Source of the DNA: Emydura subglobosa
Lineage: Eukaryota > Chordata > Testudines > Chelidae
Assembly: GCA_007922225.1 (NCBI GenBank)
Contig: ML679961.1
Span: 79,350,798-79,414,797, forward strand
DNA: 64,000 bases
Direction: 5' to 3'
Positions 46,276 to 58,979 of this stretch are shown here, piece by piece. The notes under the pieces were generated by a model, which searched no databases, was not told the origin of the DNA, and saw only the letters and a program-made list of their open reading frames with translations. The position numbers and the translations under genes were made by a program. Numbering within the stretch: position 1 is the first letter of the stretch; every line of letters starts with the position of its first letter.

Positions 46276-47281
46276 GCTGTCTCCGAAATAATGTAAAGAG
46301 GTGTAAAGTCAATAATTAGATGGGAGACCACCAACAAAAACATTCTGAAAGTATTGGAGGAAGAAGTATATTTGGTATTTTCCTTTAAATTAGCACTGAA
46401 GTAATGCCACTTCTTGGTGCTAGATGTTTCTATGATTCTGAAAGTGCCATATTTCAAATGAAACAGAAAACTAATGATCATATAACATCACTTGAGCATT
46501 AGTGACCATATATGACTACAGTCACTATATTGCTCTTTTCACAAGAGAGGTCAATCCCAAATTCCAGACAGGAAGCACTGGGTAATGCTGGTATGTATTA
46601 ACTCCTAAAGTATGCCTTTTTTGTACCTTATGGGCTGGATAAAAAGCAAGAAAAAATAGAGATAGAGAAAGAGAGAAATTTGAAGGCATTCTAGGTTTAA
46701 TATGTTGTCCCTCAAGGATCACAAATTTTAAAAATCACATTTTTGTATGTATTTAGATTTAAATCTAAAAGAAACTTCACACCAACGAGCCCTTATCTAA
46801 ATCTCTGGGTGTCCTTGATTTAAGCACAGAAACACAACAGCATAGGGGTTTCAGAATGTAAACAGTCTAAAGCAGCAGCATTTCTCCTTCCTCACATCTC
46901 GCCACATATGGTTTAATCACCAGTCATGTGATCTGTACATCTCATTATGTTCCTATCATGCAGAAGTCCCACTCTCAACTGCCACAGCCTCAAACAGATG
47001 TGCTTTAAAGGGTCCCTAGGAGGTAACTCATTTGGGCTATTCAGATCTTGTTGGGTGAGGGAAAGAGAGGGATCAAGCTTACATATGTGGTGGTGAATCT
47101 CTTTAAAGCTATAATACAGGTGTAATTTCAGAACCCTAATGCTGGAGATAGGATCAGTAAGTAGTTCACAAACTAGTGCATAAAGCCAGTTATTAGAACT
47201 CTTCTAAAATAATGTTGGATCTCTTCCTGTGTTTCCATGCCTGGATTAACTTGCCACAAGACTATACAATGTACACAGGAT
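46276..47281. other. Intergenic, no gene seen
   Basis: Unassigned AT-rich DNA. No recognised repeat. Confidence 0.5.
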
Positions 47282-47525
47282 AATAATAATAATACCAATT
47301 TCTTATATGGAACTTTTCACTGTGAAGCACTTTGAGATCTTTAATATATCTATCCTCTCAACACTCCTGGAGGCAGGGAAGCATTATCCCCATTTCAGAG
47401 GTATGGAAGAGAGGCACAGAGAGGCTAAGTGATTGTCCCAAGGTCTTGTAGGAAGAATGTAGCAAAGCAGGGAAATGAAAGGGGATCTTCTGAATCCTGA
47501 GCTAGTGCCTTAACCACTGGATCAT
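47282..47525 (+). repeat. MIR/CORE-like SINE with AAT-repeat start
   Basis: TAATAATAATAATACC leads into AACTTTTCACTGTGAAGCACTTTGAGATC, CTCTCAACACTCCTGGAGGCAGGGAAGCATTATCCCCATTTCAGAGG and GAGGCTAAGTGATTGTCCCAAGGTCTTG, then CTTCTGAATCCTGAGCTAGTGCCTTAACCACTGG. The words fit this SINE group. Confidence 0.65.
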
Positions 47526-47669
47526 ATTCAGTTAAATTCCATAGGTAATTATGTGGCTTAAGACTTTGTATCTGGAATGTATTTTGTGTGACTGCTATTG
47601 GATTTAAAAAATAAAGTAGACCTTTCTGAACTATGAACATTTGCAATTACTGTACATGATTAAATTCGT

Positions 47670-47790
47670 TAAGGGGCTGATGCTGCAACCCTTACACATG
47701 TTAAGTAATACTTACCCACATGAGTAGGCTCACAGAAATCAGTACTTACTCATGTAAGTAAAAGCTACCCAACTCTGAGTAAGGATTGTG
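47670..47790. repeat. Dispersed repeat copy
   Basis: GGGGCTGATGCTGCAACCC, TTAAGTAATACTTACCCACATGAGTAG and ACTTACTCATGTAAGTAAAAGC, with inverted ACTTAC/GTAAGT words. The same words occur near 45750, 11370 and 58135. Confidence 0.5.
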
Positions 47791-48544
47791 AACATGAAAG
47801 GCATCAAAGGAGCTCTAGCTATGAAAGGATGCCACTCTTGCTGTTATAAATACTGCTGCTTTGTTTACTGACCTGTTGAGGTCTATGTGGGGGTATAAGT
47901 AAAACATTCAAGACACAGACATTTATACTGTACACTGACTCTGTGTTTTCCCCATTATTCTGATCAAGATTCTGTTTCTTAATACCAAGCTTATTTCCAC
48001 TTGGATTGTTGTGAATGAATTGAATGAACTGTCTTCTTTATCATGAATCTGGGATAGGTTGGATTCTTCTTCCTTGTATATTTAATCCTTTCCTTTTATC
48101 CTCCTCTTTGGCTTTTTACCTCCCCTGTCTCCCTCAGTGAGGGAGACTCATCCTCAGAACATCTTTTGTCCTCTGGACTGACAGTGCTACTGGTTCAATC
48201 CTACAAGGCCCCATGGAAGGACTTGCAAGATAGAGCTGTAAGAAAGATCTTGTGAAATTGTACCAGGGAGAGCAGGATTTCCATGGATTTCTGTGTTTTC
48301 TTTGAGAAGCAATCAATTGTAGGTAATGTAACACCCATGCCCCTAACAATTCCCACATCTTAATTAATCTAGAATCTCTGTGAAGTAATCTATTTAATTT
48401 TGGTACACACATCCAACCAACCTTTTATCTTTCTTTCTTTCCCCCTAATGAGTTCCCTCCTTTTAAGGAAAGAACAGAGATGAAGATTATGGGCCTGATT
48501 CAAAACCCACTGAAGTCAGTGGCGACATTCATTGATGTCAGTGG
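47791..48544. other. Intergenic, no gene seen
   Basis: Unassigned. A CCTGATTCAAAACCCACTGAAGTCAGTGG phrase near 48492-48540 is a dispersed-repeat scrap. Confidence 0.5.
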
Positions 48545-48760
48545 AATAGGAATTGCCCTACTGGATCAGACCCATTGTCCATTTAGACCAGGATCCTGTC
48601 TCCAGTAGTGGCCAACACCAGTTACTTCAGAGGAAGGTGCAAAAAACTCTGCAATAGGCAGATTTACGATAATCTGCCTCCATGGAAGCCTACTCCTACC
48701 CCCTAAATGCTCATAGTTAGATATTGTTTTAAACCCCCTTAAGAATGAGGGTTTTAATTC
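48545..48760 (-). repeat. CR1 LINE 3' end, minus strand
   Basis: AATAGGAATTGCCCTACTGGATCAGACCCATTGTCC in reverse orientation starts a CR1 tail of the same subfamily as 24375. It continues through TTTAGACCAGGATCCTGTCTCC and CTCCATGGAAGCC and ends near a GTT microsatellite. Confidence 0.7.
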
Positions 48761-48871
48761 CATCCAAACCTGTTGTTGTTGTTGTTTTGGATCAATTTAT
48801 TCTCAGTGACGCTTTTGTGATTAATATTAGCACCAGTACTGGCTCCTGCATGCTGGGTTTTTTTCTTCTTC

Positions 48872-48888
48872 TTTTTTTTTTTTTTTTT
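48872..48888. repeat. Poly(T) tract, 17 bases
   Basis: Uninterrupted T run after a TTC-rich lead-in. No mobile element tail can be assigned to it. Confidence 0.9.
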
Positions 48889-49735
48889 ACAACAAAGGAT
48901 TTAGTCAGTTTAATCTCATGTTGGGGATCATCAGTCTTCTAAAGTGCTAGTCAATTTGCCTACTACACATTGGATTAAATTCTTACAGTACAGTGCAGGT
49001 TGGCTGGAAAGCTTTCTTATGGTCTTAGCCTACTATTCTGCATTCCTTTAATAACCACACTTCCACACTTCTGTGGGAAACGAACAAAAGTGAAATAATA
49101 AGTACAAGGAAAATGTCATTACTGGATTTTCTTTATATTTAAAACCTGCAATCTATTTATTACTTAATTGAATTTTTGTGAAATACAAAACCAGACACCT
49201 ATGTCAAGAATTAGGCACTCTGCCAGTTATTTAAAATGACAGTCCATTTGGAAGAATAACTGCTCAGTGACTTATCAAAACCTCCCACGTCAAAGGAATC
49301 AGCTATCCAATAATTCAAAATTAAAACTACAGCCAACTGCCTGAGGATCCTTGTGCCATCTGTATTCTCAGCCCTCCCCAAGTGGGCTTTTTAGTATACC
49401 CTGCAGGTCAGTTAATTTGGCCATTTCAGAATAGGGTAGAAGGCATGTTCTAGAGACCTCATATGAGTAATCCCCTCTCTTTTAAACTGAGGTGAATCTA
49501 ATTTGAGCAACTCCACGGATCACAAGTGCAGCAGTATTACATGGTGGGAGAAGTGCTGCAGCCCCACATGAAGCACACTGCCCTAGTTAAATCTTGTGAT
49601 GACAGAGGTGACGATCACCAGTCGCAAGGTACCCATCCATCCAAGTGGATCTCTGATTCATGATTTTATTTTCATAGGGCCCAATTCCATAAAGGGGCAT
49701 GAACTAATTAATTGGGAGCTTCCTGATGTCCTTTT
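48889..49735. other. Intergenic, no gene seen
   Basis: Unassigned AT-rich DNA. Confidence 0.5.
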
Positions 49736-49757
49736 AAAAAAAAGGGGGGGGGGGGGG
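49736..49757. repeat. A8-G14 homopolymer
   Basis: Eight A followed by fourteen G (49744-49757). A G14 run is rare in AT-rich DNA, could form a quadruplex-type structure and is prone to sequencing error. Confidence 0.85.
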
Positions 49758-49811
49758 AATTATATGCATCCGGAGGGTAAATGTAACCTAACGTTGGTCC
49801 CGAGTCAGCTC

Positions 49812-49874
49812 AGAGGGGCTGGACTAGATGTCTGTCGAGGTCCCTTCCAGCCCTACATGTCTATAATTCTATGA
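49812..49874 (+). repeat. CR1 LINE 3' tail, plus strand
   Basis: AGAGGGGCTGGACTAGATGTCTGTCGAGGTCCCTTCCAGCC, then CTATAATTCTATGAA, is a forward CR1 3' terminus. Only about 60 bases remain. Confidence 0.75.
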
Positions 49875-49876
49875 AG

Positions 49877-51564
49877 TCAGCGCCCAAAATGATTCCCTCG
49901 ACTTCCATGAGCAAAGGGCACTGAGATCCAATGGATCTTTCCCAAGTGATAGGGGCAGGAAACCATAGGTCTTAGAATCCAGTGAATCCTATTGGAAATA
50001 CCTCTGAAGTATGGAGTGGGAGGGAATAGTCTGGCTCATTTCCTGTTGTGCAGCATCATCCGCTGCTCAGCACAGAAATTTTCAAGCATCTCTGCCTCCT
50101 GCAGGGCCCTTCCATTGGATCTACTGAGCAGCTTCAGGGAGGCTCATTGATAGCAGTGGCACTAGTAGTCCTGTTGACAGAGAAGAGAAGAGTCAGAGCA
50201 GAAGCAAGAAGGAGCTTGTCCCTCAGAGATGGCTCCTGCTTCTACCGCTCCTAGATCAGTAATGTTGAGATGCCTCTCCCAATCAACCCCCCCACCCCCC
50301 CAACCCAAACCCTTACTTACATATTGTGCTGAAATCACAGCAAGGCAAACATCATGGGATTTTCAGTTCTCTGGCCTTGTTCCATGCCCTGCTTCTACTG
50401 TTCTAAAAGATCTTTCTTACATACAAAAAAGAACACTGGATCCATTATCATGTCCTAGAAGGACGGTTTGTTGTTAGTTTCCATGTAATACACAGTATAG
50501 AAGAGGCCAAGTCTTCGTAAGTCCGGTACTCAAAAGAATGCAGTTAGCAGATATTCACAGAGAAATTGGAAATAATCTTATCGTTCTATGTGTTGTATGT
50601 ACATTTAAATTAGCTGTATCCAAAATGACAATATTGCATCATAGTTTGCTTTTGGGTGTACTGTATTAATGCCAGACTTCCTAAACAAATGGACAATATG
50701 AGAGTTCAGAAATACTAAATGTAAAAGGAAAGAGATCAAATCTGTTTTACACAGAGACATTGGTTTCTGTCGTTGGCTGAGATAGATATTAAATGATACA
50801 TCCTAATAATCCACATTACACATTTTAGAAAATGTTTATCAATGAAAAGCTTTATTTTAAAGATTCATAGGCACAAACAGAGGGTAGCTACATGGACAAT
50901 TACCTGGGCCGCATATAATTATGTAGTTACAGAGCCACCAGTTACAAGTCACCAGCTTTATGCTAATTTAAACACCTGTTTAAAATATAGTTCAACAAAA
51001 ATTAATAAAAACAGGACTTGACTGTGAAATGCACTGCCAGAAATGAGACTAATCTAGCAACTGACTGCCTTTTACAGCTTGCTGCAAGACCCTCCTTTCA
51101 TTTTTAATGGGAACACTTTATTAAAGGAGGACATAAAAGATGAAGGTAAGAATAGAAAACAAGAACCCCCTGATAATTAAGAGGATTATTTTGCTTCTAG
51201 AGTCCTGCCTAAAATAATTTTATTTCATTTATACTTTTGTGTATGGCATGAAGCCTGGCTTGGATAACAACTGTGGAAGAAACTCTTGTGCTAGATGTGA
51301 AGAAATACCTGTATTAAGAGTGTTTGCACACTTCCCCATGAGGCAAAGCAGTGCATACCTAATAATTTACATAATTAGACAAACCCCCATGTCCCTTGCA
51401 GACATTCAAGGTTATTTAATTCATTTGGCAGTAACATGGTTTGAAGATCAACGTAGTCAAATGGTTTTTTACATTCTTGTATATTGCCAATTTGTTCCCT
51501 GTATAATTCCCATCCATTTTTAGTTTTCCTGAAGTACTTTACTGCAAAAAGCAACATTTTCTGA
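49877..51564. other. Intergenic, no gene seen
   Basis: Unassigned. 50050-50300 is GC-richer with frames of 68-82 codons that do not look coding. Confidence 0.45.
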
Positions 51565-51920
51565 GAATGAAAGAGACAAGGTGGGGGAGATAATATATTT
51601 TATTGGATCAACTTCTGTTGGTGAGAGAGACAAGCTTTTGAGCTGCACAGAGGTTTTCTTCAGGTCTGGGAAAGATACTCACAGCTAAAAACAAGATCAA
51701 ACAGATAGTTTAGCATAAGTGGCTAGCACATGTTGTAAGGGACTATTCAAGGTGAAATGGCCTGTTAGCACACCTGTAGTAAAAAAGGGTGGGGTAGTGG
51801 GTTATAGATTGTTTTAATAAACCATAAATCAAGTGTATATATTAAGACCATGATTTTTAGTCTCACCCACCTTTTATCTTTAATATCTTCGGACTGACAT
51901 GGCTACAACAACACAGCATG
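51565..51920 (-). repeat. Dispersed repeat, retroposon-like, family unknown
   Basis: TATTTTATTGGATCAACTTCTGTTGGTGAGAGAGACAAGCTTTTGAGCTGCACAGAGG and CTTCAGGTCTGGGAAAG, ending near CTTCGGACTGACATGGCTACAACAACAC. This phrase set recurs in turtle and crocodilian DNA (from memory of such sequences; not named here). Orientation is guessed. Confidence 0.45.
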
Positions 51921-52179
51921 TTCTGGGAGTTACATTATGGAATAACAGCCATTGTCTAATTTACAGTGGTTTTCTGTCTGGTCACTCTTTGCCCTTTTGG
52001 TGCTATACAACTCTTTTATGACAAGAAGTGAACAAGCATACCATAGTCAATTGAAACTGAAAGGTGGATTAATGTAGGCAGTGTATAATTATCCAAATTA
52101 CCTGGATTAGACAAAATAGCAGAGTTAACAAAAAGTGCCATGCAATTTTTTTCCCCAGTGATCTCAGCTGATTGAGATC

Positions 52180-52560
52180 AAGTTCAATGCTTTGCTCACA
52201 TTGCGTCTGGATTATTCCAACACACTATTCCTCAGGCTGACCTTGAAGGCCATGTGGAAACTGATTCAACATATAGTGGCTATTCTATTAATTAGAGTCC
52301 ATTGTCACGACTACATCATCCTGATTCCTGAACTAGCTTCCTATCTTGTGCCAGCTCTATTTCAGGAATCTGAATAATCTCTTTACAGCCTTAATAGACA
52401 AGGACTTGAAAGACCACCTTTTTCTGTTCATCCCACCAAAGCAGTTGCATTCAACAGGGATGCTAAATTCCAACTTGCTGGGAACAGGCCTTTCTCAGTG
52501 AAGCACCCTTGACTCTGGCATGCACTACCACTTAAAATCAGGCTGAGCATTCATCTTGGA
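52180..52560 (+). pseudogene. LINE2-like ORF2 C-terminal remnant
   Basis: The frame opens with LRLDYSNTLFLRLTLKAMW, a tail-like version of the conserved S-R-L-D-Y-C-N-x-L motif of the L2/Vingi-type RT C-terminus, then HIVAILLIRVHCHDYIILIPELASYL. Later a frame gives RNRPFSVKHP and LWHALP words (about 52485-52530). The order corresponds to the region downstream of the RT palm. Stops and shifts show a dead scrap. Confidence 0.55.
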
Positions 52561-55500
52561 GTACTTCATCTTGGAGCATTCATCATAGGAGTACTATGCA
52601 AGACCCATAAGAAAAGGTTTGCCATGTAAAATGAAAGTGCCTGTTGATAGTCATTTCCAACAGCATGAGCTAGGTCAGAGATATGCAACCTAGAGTTGAC
52701 TCCTCTTAATCAGAGGTTTAAATCTGCATGGGTTATAGGTCAGAGAAAGTCTTCTCAATTGAGGAATCAATTATTGTTTGTAAATGTATGTACTGAACAC
52801 CAGATTCTATGGTAAAGAATGGCTTAAAATGGATGTATAATTATCAATTGCATATATTAGAAAAGATGGGACTTCCAGCAACACAGTGCTCTCTACCACT
52901 ATTCTAGGGTATTTGGTTTGCTACTGGCTAGTGGGAGACAGTCCATCCACTTCATCAGAAACAATCCCTCCAGGTCATATCCAAATACTGATTAACCCTA
53001 ATCCTAGATCTGACGAGAACTGCAGGTCATAGCCAGTAGCAAGCCCCCAAACCCATGTAATCAAGAACTACAACATTCATATTGTCTGCTTAATTTCTGA
53101 TGGGGACTGAGGTAGATCACTCTTTCCCTCTCTCTTGTGTCTATCAACTCTTGAAAGTGAACTATAACAATGCTGTTTCCTAATAAAATAAAAATAACTG
53201 CTGCTTTTCTCCATAGATGTGTAGGTCAGTCCACTTATTCTCATTTGTTTATTTTCCAAAAATTATACATCAGTGAAAATAGGAATTCATGCACACCAAT
53301 TTGTTACCAAAAAGAAAAGATAAGCAGACATCTTGTTAAAATAGCAACCACAAAGCAATAGGCTGTGTGGGAATCTTTCACATTTCAAATTCCGAACATT
53401 AAGGCATTCAGAGCAATAAATTACATTACAGTAATTTGCTTCACCGAAATATACATTTTAAACTTAGTTTACACTGACAGCTGTGACAAGCTGTATTCCT
53501 AAATACATGTCTGATCCACGTTTGATTGCTAGTCTTGATTCCCATGATGCATGGTACCAATTAAACAGTTCTATCGCCCACTACTTTTATATTTGATCAT
53601 TCGGAGCCTTTGCTACTTAGATTCACACACACTGCAGCTTCCCTGTATTCAAAATCTCAGTGTTTGTTTTCTCATCTCACAACCCTAGCAAAACTTCGTT
53701 AGCCTCAATGTAGTAGACCTTTTCTTTGTCCAAAAAAGCAAGCTTGTCTCTTGTATTCATCAGGTAAATTATTAATGAAGCTGCTAAATGGAAGCCACAT
53801 GGTCAGACTGGGTGGGTGCAGTTAACTTTAGAGGACTATGCACACGGGGGAAGTTTGGGGAGCCTTAGGCAGTTGATACATTGAGTACAGATGGTAGGGA
53901 TGCACAGCTAAGTGACCTCAGGATTTGCCCAAGTTGATTTTCTGCCTGAGGGCAGGATGAAAGGGTGCTTTCTACCAGCAATACAAGAAACAAAACAGAT
54001 GGATTGAACATAGGAAAGGACTGTGTGGCATGAGTTCACAGTTGATAGTCATTGAAAATTCAGGTGTTTTTTTTTCCTTTTCTGATTCAGTTCCCAGAAA
54101 ATTGATCAAGATATTATTTGGAATGCCGGTTTACTGAGTTAGCAAATTGGAAGGGAGTAGGAAAATGCACAGCACACTTGATGTTTGTTTACTGTTCAAC
54201 TGGCTATGTAATTTATTTTGTTGGTGTATAACATCATATACAGGATTCATGAGTACTGGTGAAGTAAACAACCTGAAAGAGAGATACAGAACCATTGGCA
54301 AAATCTTCAGCTTCCTCATTTGCTGCAAAACCCTTGAGAAATCCTGTATACGCATAAAACGCAGCTGCAATAAACTACCACACTCTCTAGATTTTGCAGT
54401 CAGTGTTACAGATTTTACAACGTTATATATTTTTCCTTTTTTTTGTTGAATTGTAACTGCTCAAGTGCTTAAACTGTCAGAATATTTGGGGGTTGTCAAT
54501 CCCAAAGCAGCATAGCTTAGTGTGCGATTCTGTGGGCAACAATAATGTAAATGGAGGAATTTTCTTTTTAGGAGATAATGTAGAATCTCTAGTCACATAC
54601 TTATTTGGCTATAGTGCATGAGAATGGCCAGGGGTGAGTAATGGCTAAGAGGTTTAAACCTCAGTTTTGAATTTATTTATACTCCTTGGAACAGCAGCAG
54701 TTTATTCTAAGAGGATCTTTGAAATGTTAAAAATAAGGTTTTGTTTGTTCAACATGGATATTAAAGATCTCCTGGCAATTTTTGCAAGAATAGGAGTATG
54801 TGCTGGAGACACTGAAAAAAATTTCCAGACCTATGTCTGTTGGGCTGAGTGCCAGTTGGCTGCCTTGCTTCACCCCAGCAGTGGCCGCATTTCAATGGTG
54901 TTATATACCGTTAGGGCCCTATATTACCCTAAAACCGATAGGAAGGAGACTGGGAACTTGTGAGCTGAACCTTGTGGAGTTTTGTATAAATGCTTCCTTT
55001 TGGGGGAGATGTTTGGAAAGGGGAGTGGGTCAGAGTAGAGAAAAGATTCACCCTACAAACCCTAAGGAAAGAAGTACTATCTCAAGGGAGGGGTTGTCTC
55101 CCTGGAGCATTGTCTGTCCTTCTAGGAGAACACCCCCTAAAGGAAATCCAGAATGGAAATCTTGAACCAAAAATCTTTGTAGAGCAAATTGATTAACAAA
55201 ACTCTATCATGTTCTCTCTATTGTATACTCATTGATGACTACTTAATAATAATTATCATCAGTATGCTAATGATTATTGTTGTCAGCATGTTTATAGCTG
55301 CGTAAACACAGTGGGGTCAATGTTTGCTAGCCTGAGGAAAGCACCATCCAGAACAGAGAGAAAATATAGTTCAGACAAACCTAATAAATGGGATGAGGAG
55401 GCCCATATTGTTGATTGACTGGGGTGTGTGGTTTTCTCAGGTCTTCGCAGCATGAATGCCATTGTAGAGGTCTCTGCGTGCCTCCCCGGATAGGCATGTC

Positions 55501-55789
55501 TTACTCAACAAAGATAGCTGTGAGAGGAGCAACACGCCTCACTCCTTTTCAGCAGTGATTCTCATCACTCTTACTCTACATACTTTCTTCACATCTCTAA
55601 CTGGAATATGTCTTTCCCAATAAAATATGCAATCAAAACTGCCATATGTTGAAGGAGCCTTTTGGTAGGATATCATATAAAAACAATGAATGGTTCTGAG
55701 ACAAAAAATGATCTACTTTTGTGTTAATGCCAAGCCTTGTTTGACCTTGAACTTGGTGGTTTTTAGGGGATTGTGATGGTTTTGCTTAC

Positions 55790-55791
<2 letters not shown>

Positions 55792-55819
<28 letters not shown>
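55792..55819. repeat. Poly(T) tract, 28 bases
   Basis: Longest homopolymer in the window. It may be a minus-strand poly(A) tail of a retrocopy, but no retrocopy was recognised on its right (the body would be read from 55820 rightwards in reverse). Confidence 0.9.
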
Positions 55820-55822
<3 letters not shown>

Positions 55823-56884
55823 TCCTTCCAATCTTACTGGAAAGGAGGACCTGATGACCTTCATAAACATTTTGTCTGTTTATCCAAGTGAAGGAACAAG
55901 AGAACTAAATCATCTGGTTAACAGCAGTTGTTAACCTTAGTCTTCTGTTAATTTCAGGCCACATGATGGTCTCATGAGTACCACCAGTTTAACATGTAAA
56001 ACTAACTGAAATGTATTACTAAATGGGTATTTGGCCATAGAAAGGAAGATACAATCATTAGCTTAGTTACAAAGCCACAAAGCTCTGGGTAGAGAAATTG
56101 GTTATAGCTTTTAAATGTCTAAGTGTCTATTCCAGTTATCTATTTGGCAGGGATGTTTTCTATGTGAATTACAGAGAATAGTACTGATAAAATGAGGCTA
56201 GCATTGTTCCTCGCACTCATTTGCTCATACACTGTTTAGAAAAGCATAAACTGCCCTCTACTGGGTTTTACAGGAAACACCTGCAAACATGAGAAAATTG
56301 CTAAAGGGAAAGATCAGATATTGACTTGCTGGTGAATTGCATACTTAGCTTTAAACCAATCTTGCAAAGTTACCCTGAAAATCTATCAGCCCAGGCTGCA
56401 AGTCTGCTCTCCTGTGCTTTACCGTGATAATTATATTTTAAAATTTCTATTTTACTGACTCATCTAAAACAAGCAAACAAAACTACTCACCATGGGCAGT
56501 GTTGAATTAGAATTTTGGAAAGTAGTTAGAAACCCATTAAAATGGTTTCAGATGGTTTCATTTTTGAGTACAGGATTTTAGGGTTAGAGAAATTAAAGAT
56601 CAAAATAGTTGATTCCTTTTCTTTTTCTTTTCTTTAATAGTATCTCAAGTGTTGAAGCTCCACTTCACCATTTTATTTGCTTTGTTATCATGGCTCTAAC
56701 AAATCAAAACTGTATCTTCTTGTCCTGTTAGTAGCCTAATAATTTTTTCTTCTTCCATGCCTCCATATTCTTCCTTCTCATCCATCTGTTTTTCACGTTT
56801 CTTCTGTTATTGATTCCCTCCTCAAAAATATGGTTTTAAATTGTCATTGTACATGAGTTGAAAATGTCGGTAAGAGCAGCAATT

Positions 56885-56950
56885 GGTGGTAAGTCTGTAA
56901 AGTTCTTTGGAATCCATTAGAATGAAAGGTCATAGATGATGATGATATAT
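56885..56950 (+). repeat. SINE 3' tail
   Basis: GTCTGTAAAGTTCTTTGGAATCCATTAGAATGAAAGGTC, then a GATGATGAT tract, is the 3' tail of the MIR/CORE-like SINE group seen at 8968 and 43090. Confidence 0.5.
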
Positions 56951-58129
56951 TGAAAATAGAGTGAAAATCTACACAAATTTATACAATCCAAAAACATACA
57001 ACAGTATTTCTCCATTTAGCCTCAAAAAATGGGTACCCACTGCTCAGACCCTTGTTCTCAGAGTTGTCTGCTTCGGAAGTCATTTATGTTCAATCTTGTA
57101 TCCAAATTGTGGCTCTGACTAGAGACATTGAATCTAAACAGAGAAAATTAAGGATTAGCTAAAAGAAGATGCCTGGTCTAGGATCTGGGTAGAAAACATT
57201 CATCTTCAGAAAAAGAACACTATGTAGGTTACAACTGTGCTTTTAGACTTCTCCTTTCCTATAGATATTTAAATCTGCAACACCCATCTCAGTGCTAGTG
57301 TTTGTGGGAAACTGGACTCCTTCTATGTGTGGTAGTAGTTGCTGGTATCTCAGGGCTTTTTAAAATAGGTACATCTATCATTTTCTGACTGATCTGTGCC
57401 ACTTGTCTGAGTTCATTAATGAACCAGCATCCAGAAGCCAGCTGTTAATGTTAGAACCAAGAAATAGCCCCACAGATGATTCATGCAGCTAAACACAATC
57501 TCTGATGTGGAATCCATTAATGATATTTGGATTCAGCACTAGCACAATACTATGACAGGGAAACTGACTACCATCCTTTAGGATAAGACAGACAAATATG
57601 ACCAGTGATATTCCTTCTCCTGTAATGATTTGAAAATCTAGGAAGGGGATGATCATTCCTAGTCTCAGGAGACAAGCTGGGACTGCTAGTGGGAGTGCTA
57701 ATCGGTACTGCGTGGACTCTGTGTCTGGAACAATTTGTACCAATGTGAAGTACGATACCTGCTTTCTCCTATAATCTTAAAATATGACCTAGCAACAAAA
57801 GAATAAATCAAGTTTAATGAAATCTGACCCATTGATAGTAGCATAACCTGTATGTTCTCCGTAACAGTAGCCCTATAAACAGAGACAAAGTGTCTGCCAT
57901 GTTAGCCTCTGTGAACCTGGCAGCAGGTACAAACTTAAGGAACCAGTGTTGGCTGTGCATTTACTAATGCCTGCCCCATTTAACTCTGCAATGAAATAAT
58001 TAAAAACATCCACATCCAATTATTGTACTCAGCCTTTTGCGAAAGCATTTGGTGTAAATTTAACATTGATAAACAATCTTAACCTGTAAAATAATATAAC
58101 TCTCCTCCTCCCTCCCCCCTCCCGAAATT

Positions 58130-58240
58130 AATTAAGGGCTTAATCCTGCAAGGTGCTGACTACTCTGGCCCTGGACCAGCAAAACATGGAACTACTCACA
58201 TGCTGAAATATATGCAAGTTCTTAAGTGCTTTGGTAAGTT
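58130..58240. repeat. Dispersed repeat copy
   Basis: GGGCTTAATCCTGCAAGGTGCTGACTACTCTGGCCC and AACTACTCACATGCTG repeat the words seen at 11370 and 47670. Confidence 0.45.
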
Positions 58241-58666
58241 GGAGCCTCAGCATCTTGCAGAGTGGAACCCTAACTGTGAGATATAAAAAATGTGAGCTAT
58301 ATAGGAATCCCAGCAGGTTTTGGGTGATGGAAGGTACATTACCAGCAGCCACCTGCTTCTCATTGAATTCGGTGTATAACTGGTCTCCTTTTGTGATGTT
58401 ATTGTTCTGTTGAATCTTACAGCCTACAGTATATCTCCCAAAAGTGAGTTAGTTGCAATAGATCTTTTAAATGAGACTGTTATGAAATCCCAGCCTCTGC
58501 TAGCTACTAAACATTTTTTTATTTCTTTTGCTCGCCTGTATTGCCCTTTTGGAACTAAAAACAAAAGTAAAAAATATTGCATATGATGTGTATCCATGGC
58601 CAGCCATCTGATTTGCGGGGGAGAGGGGAATCCCAACTATTATGGATAGTTCTCTGAAAACATCTG
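58241..58666. other. Intergenic, no gene seen
   Basis: Unassigned AT-rich DNA. Confidence 0.45.
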
Positions 58667-58870
58667 CTCATTGTGCAGTGGCAGTCCAAAAAGCGAGCAG
58701 TATTCTTCCAGTAGTTCCTATGGATGCACCACTTCAGGTGCACATGTGCCTCTTGAGTCCTCGATCAGAGATTTTTCTGCTAGCAGTGCCTTTTTGGCTC
58801 ATACATGTGTGCCGTGCCTTCTTGTGCCTGACACCGAGGCTATATAGGGATGTGTAGGCGAACAGCCCTC
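58667..58870 (+). repeat. Second DIRS-like element, left inverted terminal repeat
   Basis: CCTATGGATGCACCACTTCAGG, then CACATGTGCCTCTTGAGTCC and GCTATATAGGGATGTGTAGGCG. It is matched in reverse complement by 61340-61550 over about 180 bases (CCTATGGATGCTCCAATTCAGG...). Confidence 0.75.
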
Positions 58871-58979
58871 AGTTCCTTCTTTACCACCTTGGCCTGAAAT
58901 GGAGCTCTAGTGTGCCCTCCTGGAGAGTGCCTTGCTAATTCGTGTTCTTATAGTTAAGTTTTGTATAATTAGTTGTTAG

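Larger units (their letters stand above)
52561..58125. other. Intergenic, mostly unassigned
   Basis: About 5.5 kb of AT-rich DNA with no gene recognised. Overlapping plus frames at 54667-55196 (98, 121 and 68 codons) look non-coding: no domain, no consistent frame. A poly(T) tract at 55792 and a SINE tail at 56885 are listed separately. Confidence 0.45.

Noticed and set aside
54667..55165. Overlapping 98- and 121-codon frames as exons
   Set aside because: Neither shows a domain or consistent splice sites, and they overlap in different frames.
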